A DNA stretch of 64,000 nt. Source: Microdochium bolleyi. Lineage: Eukaryota > Ascomycota > Sordariomycetes > Xylariales > Microdochiaceae. Below are positions 55,570 through 64,000 of the stretch, piece after piece. The DNA lies in contig KQ964264.1 of the NCBI GenBank assembly GCA_001566295.1, positions 62,001 through 126,000 on the forward strand, given 5' to 3'. The notes beneath the pieces are model-generated. The model worked only from the letters and a program-made list of their open reading frames with translations, was not told the DNA's origin and searched no databases. The stretch's first letter is position 1; the number at the start of each line of letters is the position of its first letter. Both the position numbers and the translations under genes were made by a program.

Positions 55570-56780
55570 TCAACAAGAGAATGTGATGTCCATCCACCTC
55601 GCGTTTGCCTTAGCAGATTCTATAGCGCGCAAGTGATCTTGTACTATTGGCTGCGACTCATAAGCATTCTTGGCTGCCTGCCACGCGGTTCTGGCTTCGG
55701 CTTCGGTTGCATAAGGCTTGGGAGGCGCGCCAAAATTTGCGGCAATGGTCTTCTCGTCTGATGGAGCTTGCCAGCTTTTGAGCGAAGCGAATGGAGAAGA
55801 AGCTGTGATTGTCTCTGGCTGTGAAGTTGTGCAACTGTCAGACTGTCTTTGTCTTTGGCCAATTGTATGCGTTATTCTCAGAGAGTGAGGCTAACTTACC
55901 ACAATGCGATTGCCATTAAACAGTTGTGTCAATGTTTGGCCTCCGAAATCCGGAGGTGGTGTCGCCTTCAATCTCCACTTTGCTTCATCAGAAAGACGCA
56001 AGTCCAAAACATATTTGGCCGCGTTAGAAGCGCCAGCCAATGCCCTTTTTATCGCTCTTTCTTCAGGGCCTTTGAGTACTGGAGGCCTTTGCTTCAAGAG
56101 CTCTTCGAGCTTCTTGTTGGCGAGATAGTGATTACCGCCAGACCAGCGCATGGTGTCGTAGTAATCGGTGTAGCCATCCAGGACGTTGCCTACAGCGAGG
56201 AAACCGGTATAAGAGGGCTTTGGGCGATACCATGTCTCTCCTGGAGGAGAGGGTTGGTAGACTGGACCTCGAGTGGTTGAGCCTCGAGAAGCTTGCATGA
56301 TGATTTGCGCCAATTTGCTCGCATCCTGCTCAGCGAACTTGTTGATGGCAGCGTTGAAAGCAGCTCGCAGCCTAGTATCTTGTGTGTTTGGCCGAGCATC
56401 GTCAGCACGTACCAAGTTCCCGTTGGCGTCTTTGGCAGGCTGATTTCCGCTGTTTACAACGTTTCCCGGCGTGGGGGTCCAGAGGTGATCGCAGAATTCG
56501 AGGAAATCACAACGGTTCTGTTGACCTCGTGTGCCCGTCCTCGTGCCTGTGCACCCTGTGGCGATGTTCCACTCGCTAGATTCTGTCCAGACTTCTTCCA
56601 AAACATACAGGTAAAAAAGCATGGCTCTGGATGGAGAAAAGAATATGTCAGCTCATTTACTCTTGTAACAGGAGTCTACATCGAAGCCTATAAATCATAC
56701 CTCTCCGCTGCGCCACGGATTGCGTTCCCAGCCACCAATGGCAACAGTAAGGCGACAATCGAAAATGTGGAGGACTTCAT
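55570..56780 (-). CDS. Unrecognised secreted protein, 351 aa, 3 exons, divergent from the chitinase
   Basis: Exons 56780..56701, 56626..55900 and 55818..55570; introns of 74 bp (GTATGA, GAGCTGAC, ATCCAG) and 81 bp (GTAAGT, TCTGACAG, TTCACAG), all in frame. Exon 1 supplies a clear signal peptide (MKSSTFSIVALLLPLVAGNA). The mature part is Trp/Tyr-rich with few Cys: CTGTRTGTRGQQNRCDFLEFCDHLW, then a helical stretch (AAFNAAINKFAEQDASKLAQII), GYTDYYDTMRWSGGNHYLANKKLEELL and DEAKWRLKATPPPDFGG. The C-terminus holds repeated Ala/Glu helices (EAEARTAWQAAKNAY). No known domain. Its ATG is 0.9 kb from the chitinase ATG in divergent orientation, so shared regulation is plausible. Confidence 0.82.
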
Positions 56781-57677
56781 GCTTGCGATTTACAGCACCA
56801 AGGAAGCAGATTTAAGTATAGAAAGCATAGCCAAGCTCAAAACGGGACAGAGAGAACCACTGCTCAGGCGACTTTCCGAGTAGTTATCAAATTAATGAGG
56901 CACAGCAAGAGCCGTCCTGTTGGTACCACTTATTTTTTCACCAGGATATAGCGGTAGAACTTCCTGCTGATTCGCATGGCAATAATGATGTGGCATGCGT
57001 AAAGGTGGACGCAGAATAATTCGCCGCAGGGCCTACAAAAGGATTGCGATGCGGCCGCTAGCGCTGACCATGGTATCACTCTCTTTAAAGCGGCCGGCAG
57101 GGATGCATAATTCATAGTCTTCGCAGTTAATAAAGCAACTCGAAGCCTCCAATGAACTATTCAGACCGGAGCTCCTTGCATGCAGCAGGGATCTGCATAA
57201 TCCATTGGCATATTTTTGTTTGTGCGAAAGAGGGACGTTACCGACGTCCTAGCTCGCGAAAAACGTGCGCAACGTTCCCATGCGGCCAGACAGGGCACGA
57301 GCTGGTCCAGACCATGCAGTTCGCATGATCAGGACTCATCCAGCAATTTTACACAAAGGTTAGAAATATCTTCGTGTAACACAATCTATGACCCTGGTAA
57401 GGCTTATCCCACAATTCTAATCGCGTACCTGCATCTGAATTTAGAGTGGCATGCGGCCGCGGCCGCGGCCGCGTCGCATCCTGCTAACCACTTAGTGGGA
57501 CTTCCTTGCGCTTCCCCCTTCCGCTTCCCGCCGAGAATGCACTGGAACCCAGATAAATACAATCAGTCTTGGGAGAGCTGCTTGGTATAACGGAATGAGC
57601 TGCATCTTGCGCCTTCCGACCTCACCAACTCAAGTGTCTACCTGCTTTGTGCTTACCACCAAAGGTCGTTCTTCAGC
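56781..57677. promoter_or_regulatory. Divergent promoter between secreted protein and killer-toxin-like chitinase
   Basis: An 0.9-kb stretch without coding exons separates the two start codons. It contains a GCGGCC repeat (57453-57472). The function as a shared promoter is inferred from layout alone. Confidence 0.5.
57453..57472. repeat. GCGGCC tandem repeat
   Basis: Three copies of GCGGCC plus GC, creating overlapping GCGGCCGC palindromes. Located about 205 bp before the chitinase ATG. CGG triplets, the half-sites of Zn2Cys6 regulators, recur on both strands here. Confidence 0.85.
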
Positions 57678-60600
57678 ATGCACAGACACTTCAGTCTGCC
57701 GACAGCCTTCAGCCTATGGCTTTCTTTCACTTCACTTTTCACAGAAGCCGGGCAAGACGTTGAGGGAAACCTCGTCCTCGCCCTGGGTAACACCGTTCCT
57801 GTTGACACGCCAGGAACATACTGGACAGACCTTCATCCCTGTCCCGTTCCTTGCAGCGACCTGTCGGTCGACAAGTGGACAACCTACTCTACCATCGAAC
57901 GTCTTGCTCGTTGTCAAGAACCTCTGATTTTCGACACCGCAATTTACACGCCATTGGAGCCAGGCGAGCTTGCTACAATTCGAGCCTGCACAGTCTCAAA
58001 TCATGGCTCCAGTCCCTTGCTTCGAGTCACAATCCCATCCACACGCACAGAGAAGCCACGCTACCCTCTGAAAGCTCGGGCCCAGTGCAGACCCGAATCG
58101 AAGGAGTTGCATGGGTCAACTGTGCAATATGGACGGTCTGGCAATTCAGAAGGTGTCTCAAGAGAGGGCATGCTTGCAGCTCTGAAAGCTATGCAGACTA
58201 TTCATGAACGCAGAACAGACAACTGCGATCGCTCAATACTCTTCAGCTACGCAAATGGAACAGTTGCAGCTCTGTATATCGGCAACGCTTTTGAGAAGAC
58301 GCCGACGATAGGTTCGCTCATCGACAGACTGACATCGGAAGTCAAGGCAGCTGAGCCTGCTCCTGCAAAGATGCTCGCCCAGCTCTGTGGGAAAGGGCGC
58401 AACTCTCAACATGTCCTAGGGCTCGCTATCAATACACGAACGACCGGCAACCCTTTCACCTTTGTGCAAGATGCCCTGGTCAGTTGGTACGAAGCTCGCT
58501 GCGTCGAGGACAGTACTCTCATGAGCGCTCAAGTTCAGGGCCCATTGCGGATCATGGAGTCCGAGTTTGTCCTAAATAACAATAATGGAACCCTCGCCAA
58601 CACTACTACTGCTGGCAACAATTCATCTTCCCTCCAACAAACACAACCCCTGGACAAAAGAGCGGACTGTCGGACCGAAATAGTCTACGGTGGCGACTTG
58701 TGTCCTGCTTTGGCACAGCGCTGCAACATAGGTCTAACCGCCCTCAACAGCTTCAACAAAAACAAAAAAGACTTCTGCAACACTCTCCAAATAGGACAAA
58801 GAGTCTGCTGCAGCTCAGGTAGTCTACCTGACATCCGACCCGAGCCCGAAGTCAAAGGCGAGTGCAGATCAATAGTCATACAAGGCGGCGAGACCTGTGC
58901 CGTACTGTCGGCAAAGTACAACATTGACAAAGAGGATATCGAAAAATGGAACAACAAGAGCAACTCTTACCCTGGCACTTGGGGATGGCTAGGCTGTGGG
59001 AAAGTCATGGCTGGCACCAAGATCTGTCTGAGTGAAGGCGATCCCCCGATGCCGGCATCCATAACAAATGCACAGTGCGGACCGATGGTGCCCGGCTCAA
59101 AAAGACCCAGTGCGGGCACCGCTCTGGCTGATATCAACCCTTGTCCTCTGAACGCCTGTTGCAACATTCACGGGCAATGCGGTCAGTACTCTTCCTCCTC
59201 GTGTTCTCACATGTCTCCCTAACAACGTGTCATCATGCACAGGCATAAATCAAGACTTCTGTACAGAGAAACCAGCGAAGAATGGAAACCCCGGAACCTC
59301 GTCGGGCACCAACGGCTGCGTGTCAAGCTGTGGGATGGAGCTCGCCAACGACGGAGAAGGGCCCTCCGAATACGGACGAGTCGGATACTATGAGTCTTGG
59401 AACTTCGGCAGGAAATGCCTCAACATGCGAGCCACAGATGCCAACACTGATGGATCATACACCATCATCCACTGGGCCTTTGCTGAGATCAACATGAACG
59501 ACTTTACTGTCAAGATCGTTGACGAGCATAACCAGTGGGCAAAATTCAGAGATTTGCGGAACGTGAAAAAGGTTATATCCTTCGGTGGATGGGCATTTTC
59601 CAACGAAGGGAATACATACAACGACCTGAGGTTGGCCATGGACCCTGCCAATCGTGCAAAGTTTGCCAAGAATGTGGTCGACTTCCTCGAGGACAAGGGC
59701 TTGGATGGAGCTGATTTCGATTGGGAGTACCCTGGTGTAAGCTAAAACTCCTAACAGCATTCCTTTGTCACTATTTTCCGGCCAGATGCTAACAGCAATA
59801 TTACGACAGGCTGATGACATTCCCGGCACTCCAGCAGGGTCCGCCTCCGACGGACCCAACTACCTCAAGTTCCTGGAGACCATCCGCAAAGTAATCTCGG
59901 ACAGGGGCGCCAAGCTGTCTCTGTCCATTGCTGCTCCTGCGTCTTTCTGGTATCTGAAGCAGTTCCCCATAAAGAGAATGGCACAACCGCTTGATTACAT
60001 CGTGTACATGACATACGATTTACATGGTGAGTCTTTGGTTTAAAACTGTCTGGATGACCATTGTTGTGTTTGCTGACTTCGGATGATAGGTCAATGGGAC
60101 GCTGGCAATGAATGGGCATCCGAGGGATGCCCCACGGGAAACTGCCTGCGCAGTCACGGTACGAAATCGATGTATTCCCCACGATTCAACATTGCGTTTA
60201 CTGACCATGTGTATTTACTTTGACTTAGTTAACATCACCGAGACAGAAATGGCATTGGCCATGAGTAAGTTCCTCTTGTGTCTTCCTTATCTTGAACTAT
60301 TACAGTGGCTAACCATCCTTGACACGAAAAGTTACAAAAGCCGGTGTGCCCACTAAGAAAATCTTTGTTGGAGAGTCAAGCTACGGACGTTCGTTCAAGA
60401 TGGCAGAAGCAGGCTGTGATGGAGCTGATTGTTTCTTCCTGGGTGACAAGACGAACTCGCCGGCGAAAAAGGGCCCCTGCACTGATACGGGTGGCTACAT
60501 TTCGAATGCTGAGATCCAAGACATCATAGCTCAGGGCGGCGATAGCAACAAGTGGTGGTATGATTATCACTCTGATTCTGCTGTTCTTGTCTATGAAGGT

Positions 60601-62198
60601 AAGCCATTTCCAGCTTCATGCTTTCGAAAATGACGCATTATGGATTAACAAATGTACCTGCACGCTCAGGCACCGAATGGGTAGCATACATGAGCGACAC
60701 GATTAAGGAGTCACGACGCAAGAGATGGAGAGGCAATAACTTCGCGGGTACAATCGACTGGGCCGTCGACCTCCAGGCATACACCGACGCAGATGTAACA
60801 GGCTCGGAAGATCAGTGGGAGAACCTCCCTTCCGCCAAAGACCGCCCTGATTGCAAATCGGGACCTTATTCCAAGATCGAAGACATCCCCGCCGACGCGG
60901 ATGACTACTGCAAGGATCTTTACATCCTCCAGGTCCTCCACAAAGACCTGCAAGCGAGTCTCGACACATATGACGACCTGATTGACGGCGGCTACGACAA
61001 GAAGTTCGACTCCTACGCCAAGGCAGTCGCCAAGAGCGGCAACTCGGCCATCGAAAAGTTCATGTACACCAAGGGTGACGACTATTTCACATGCACCATT
61101 GTAGAGGTCTACACGTGCTGCAAAGCCTGCCCTAAGGTAAACCCCGGTAACCTGCCTAACGAGCAGTACTGTCAGTACTGTGAGGACTTCAAGTGCAACA
61201 CCGAGTTCGACTGCCAGCCCGAGAACTGGGGATGCGGCCAGGTTGACTGGCGGTACCGCAATGTGACGGGACCTTGCCCGCCCGACTACTCGAAACGAAC
61301 GGAAAAAGAGCCTGACTGGGGCCATAGCAAGTATGCCTTCTCGTCGGTATACTGGCAGGTCAAGTCGGAAAACAAATTTTACGCAGCGCTATTCAACGAA
61401 ACCGGGATTGACCAGGAGTTCATCAAGTGGGAAAACGTTGAGCGACACGGCTGCCCGCTGGCCCCGTCCGAGGACGAGAACTGTTTCGCATTCCACCACG
61501 ACTACGGCTTCCCCCGGACGCACGACTACGACGCCGACGATATCGCCGACCCCAAAGACCTTGTCGAGAAGGCACGAGGGGATATGAAGGATCTCGCTCC
61601 ATCCTTGTCCACTGTGATTGACAAGATCGAAAAAAAGAAGTTCAACGGCTTCACCAGAGACCTTGTCGACGCGTTGAGTCTACCCGTCGCCATGATCGAG
61701 AGCGCAGTCGGCAACATGCAAGAAATTGACGACATTGTCGACGACTGGGAGGAGCAGAAGCGCAAGGCCATCATTCTGGCCTTCCTCTCGGCCATCCTTT
61801 TCTTCGTGCCCATAGTCGGTGAAGTGGTCGGCGCGATTGCAGGGCTCGCCAATATTGGCCGAATCATTGCTATTCTCGGCGCTGGAGCCAACACGGCCAT
61901 GGAAGTATACAACATTGTCGATGACCCGGCCAATGCACCACTGGCAATATTCTCAATCATTCTCGAGCCCTTGTCCCTGCTTAATATAGACAAGATTGCC
62001 AGAGCTGCCCAGGCGAGAAGGAGCATGTCCAAGAAGGACGTTGAAACGCTGGGGCTGAAGAAGGGTAACAAGGTCGAGGCCATTGAGGACGCATATGGGT
62101 ATTGTAAAATTGGATCGAGGAAGAGAGGTAATGTGTTGCCTTTCGGCGGGATGCCAATGACCAGCCTGCGAGGTTTGTCATATGATGTGGCTATCTGA
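57678..62198 (+). CDS. Killer-toxin-like (subgroup C) GH18 chitinase, 1371 aa, 7 exons
   Basis: Exons 57678..59181, 59243..59736, 59810..60026, 60090..60158, 60229..60264, 60332..60598 and 60670..62198, all in frame. Order: N-terminal hydrophobic signal (about 1-24); an uncharacterised region to about 325; a Lys-Arg pair at 327-328 (possible Kex2 cut); LysM 1 (331-378) and LysM 2 (396-450); Cys-rich chitin-binding module (467-535; NACCNIHGQCG); GH18 from about 550, with DGADFDWEYPG (656-666; E663 the acid/base) and MTYDLHG; then a Cys-rich module (CKACP, CQYC) and a C-terminal hydrophobic hairpin (about 1229-1270). This matches subgroup C chitinases, named for their likeness to the Kluyveromyces killer-toxin alpha/beta subunit. 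The family acts on chitin outside the cell. Confidence 0.93.
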
Positions 62199-62930
62199 TG
62201 CCGGGCAGTACTCAAGACTCGAGGGATTAGTACAATGGAACAGGTTCCGCCTTTCAATATTCTGCTGATAACACTTGAGCTCACCTGTCCAGAAAATGCA
62301 AAAGAAGGCAGTCATGCATTACCTCCTTTGATCCTGGAATTCTCATGCAAGTTCAGAGTGTCACTATCAACAATCATTGAGCAGACATCCGTCAAATGGC
62401 ACACTTTATCGATGCTTGGTAACATGCACAAACATCACAAAGATCCGGAAGCACAGGGCATAGCGAGGGAGACACATATGTTGCGCTTTCTCGGAACAAT
62501 CATTATTTGCTTCGTGATCCGTTGCTAGGAAATCTGCTTCAGGGTTGCAGAAATGCTACAGAGAACCAGGCTAATGCATAGTTGCCGAACCATTGAAAAG
62601 TTCGCGTATACATAGTTGGGCATCATGTAGCTTCTTAACCGCTTGGCAATTAATACCGACGACTACCTTAGGCCCTGTACATGAGAATCCAGGCCACCAT
62701 GAGCGGTGTTTGCACTACTCGATGCGAAGCCTGAGGCCCTTCTGAGCCAGGGATCTTTTTAGGAGCAAACAGAAATTAATGTTTCGAGATCCTCAAAGCA
62801 ACTCGAATATCCTGAGGCGTCATCCTCGCCATGGTTCAACTGCATAAAGAGGACAGACCGTCTCTGATAGCCACCCAATTGCTCGAATTATCCACCACCA
62901 ACAGGCAATACTCAAAGCCCCTCACTAAAC
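62199..62930. other. Intergenic, 0.73 kb
   Basis: 3' region of the chitinase and promoter of the next gene. Nothing else seen. Confidence 0.55.
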
Positions 62931-64000
62931 ATGGGCACTCCATTGAGCATCATGATGCGTGCCCCTCAACAGCAACCTGAGGATTTGCCCACATCGTCGG
63001 CCACGGGTAACGGAAACGGGGAAGCACCAGGTGGCGAGACGCAGACAGCACCAATTCTCCGACTGCCACAAGAAATGGTGCTGAAGGTCTGCCGGAACCT
63101 CAGCCTCGAAGACCAGTCACGACTGATGAGGACATGCCGAAGCTTTGCCACGGGCATAGGACAACAGAACTTGTACATCGACGACATCGCCTCCGGGCGG
63201 AACGACGCTCTGAGATGGGCAATCGCCAACGCGAGTATGACGGTCTTCGACGAGACCATGTATTACGGCGTCGACCTGAGCGCGCCGTGCTCAAAGCTGA
63301 GCAAGGACTACGGCGACGGCCTGAATCTCACCGTCACCAGACGCCCCTTGGCCGTGGCCATTGCGACGGACCAGTACGACTTTGCCATCTTCCTTATTCG
63401 CCAGCACGCGCAACTCCTCTGCCTGGACAAGTGGGCGGAGGACATCGTCATCACCTTCAGCGAAAGCTCTGTCTACCGCAGCGAAATGCCCCTGTTTACG
63501 TGCTTTCTCTACGCTTACCACCAGGACACGGAAGCACCGAGTTTTGAGCTCCTGCGCGCGCGAGAGAGGTTCATTGACGTGTTACTGGAGTATATTGTGC
63601 CAGGTGTTTCTGGCTGCCGCGGTGTCTGGACAGACTACGACCTTTCGCTCGCCACGGCGACGGCGGTCCCTTACGCGATATGGACTAGGATCCTGACTGG
63701 GACCATCAATTCAACGAGAACCAGCAGTAATTTCGTCGCAGGTATCGGCGCCCACGACGTGACATTCTGGGAGCAGCTGGTGTTCAACGACGCAACGGTC
63801 CAGGACCACGAGTTCGCCGTGATGGCGCACCAGGGGCTTAAGCTCCGTGAACTCGTGTTTCTGTTACCCAAGGATCAGGCGGCTACCATCTGGGATAGAC
63901 TTGTGCTCTTGATCATTGATTTCGTGCTCGAGCCGGAGGGTTACCTTGAGCAGAACCCGGACGAGGTCGAGACGAGGAACCAGAACATTGTCAGAGCGTC
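62931..64000 (+). CDS. F-box protein, 3' part outside window (356 codons seen)
   Basis: From ATG 62931 (MGTPLSIMMRAPQQQ) the frame stays open to the right edge. After a low-complexity N-tail of about 40 residues comes an F-box: ILRLPQEMVLKVCRNLSLEDQSRLMRTCRSF, then a link (IGQQNLYIDDIASGRNDALRWAI) in the style of fungal F-box/ankyrin proteins. Further on are helix pairs such as RRPLAVAIATDQYDFAIFLIRQHAQ, which look like a divergent ankyrin unit. It resembles the 53456-55024 gene in layout more than in exact sequence. The end and any later introns cannot be seen. Confidence 0.75.
   Translation, partial: MGTPLSIMMRAPQQQPEDLPTSSATGNGNGEAPGGETQTAPILRLPQEMVLKVCRNLSLEDQSRLMRTCRSFATGIGQQNLYIDDIASGRNDALRWAIANASMTVFDETMYYGVDLSAPCSKLSKDYGDGLNLTVTRRPLAVAIATDQYDFAIFLIRQHAQLLCLDKWAEDIVITFSESSVYRSEMPLFTCFLYAYHQDTEAPSFELLRARERFIDVLLEYIVPGVSGCRGVWTDYDLSLATATAVPYAIWTRILTGTINSTRTSSNFVAGIGAHDVTFWEQLVFNDATVQDHEFAVMAHQGLKLRELVFLLPKDQAATIWDRLVLLIIDFVLEPEGYLEQNPDEVETRNQNIVRA

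Noticed and set aside
1..64000. tRNA, rRNA, transposon or CRISPR features
   Set aside because: Scanning by eye for GGTTCGAATCC-type T-arms, terminal inverted repeats, integrase/transposase motifs and regularly spaced repeats found none convincing; a tRNAscan or repeat-library search would be decisive.

Overview
The window is nuclear DNA from a filamentous ascomycete, most likely a Sordariomycete. Genes carry many short introns (mostly 65-110 bp) with GTAAGT/GTATGT-type donors, CTAAC/CTGAC branch sites and CAG/TAG acceptors. Other fungal marks are a bifunctional tryptophan synthase, a vacuolar alpha-mannosidase, a Zn2Cys6 regulator, LysM proteins and a killer-toxin-like GH18 chitinase. Coding sequence is GC-rich and intergenic sequence is long and mixed. 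I see no tRNA, rRNA, transposon or CRISPR. A run of 30 N at 10177-10206 is an assembly gap.

Layout. 1-1257: the 5' part of a Q-rich, probably regulatory protein that runs off the left edge. 4.1-5.0 kb: a short-chain dehydrogenase. 6.7-26.8 kb: a nutrient-uptake stretch with three MFS sugar transporters (6675-8441, 9793-11730, 24894-26771) and a seven-exon GH38 alpha-mannosidase of the AMS1 type (18405-22381) that is divergent from the third transporter. A membrane-anchored double-psi beta-barrel protein and an uncharacterised membrane protein lie inside this stretch. 27.8-28.7 kb: an Arg/Ser/His-rich protein with a Cys knuckle.

31.1-39.3 kb is housekeeping. It holds a mitochondrial aspartate aminotransferase whose 5' end needs a 3-nt and a 10-nt exon, the alpha-beta tryptophan synthase fusion with a perfect TGACTCA element in its promoter, an unknown 401-residue protein, and the mitochondrial ribosomal protein bL28m. 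40.4-41.1 kb: a secreted CAP/PR-1 protein. 44.4-46.3 kb: two tandem paralogues of a small Cys/His-rich family, one broken by an in-frame TAG at a place where a single C-to-T change would explain it. 46.8-48.7 kb: a Zn2Cys6 transcription factor. 49.3-50.6 kb: a capsule-synthesis-like glycosyltransferase.

51.0-64.0 kb is the most interesting part. It holds a multi-LysM secreted protein, an F-box/ankyrin-like protein, an unrecognised secreted protein divergent from a 1371-residue killer-toxin-like chitinase (2 LysM, chitin-binding module, GH18, C-terminal hydrophobic hairpin), and a second F-box protein still open at the right edge. LysM proteins beside this chitinase class are a known fungal arrangement. 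The unrecognised secreted protein and the two F-box proteins are the less explained members.

All gene models were joined by hand from splice signals, and every multi-exon model given as complete keeps frame from ATG to stop. None has been checked against transcripts or databases.
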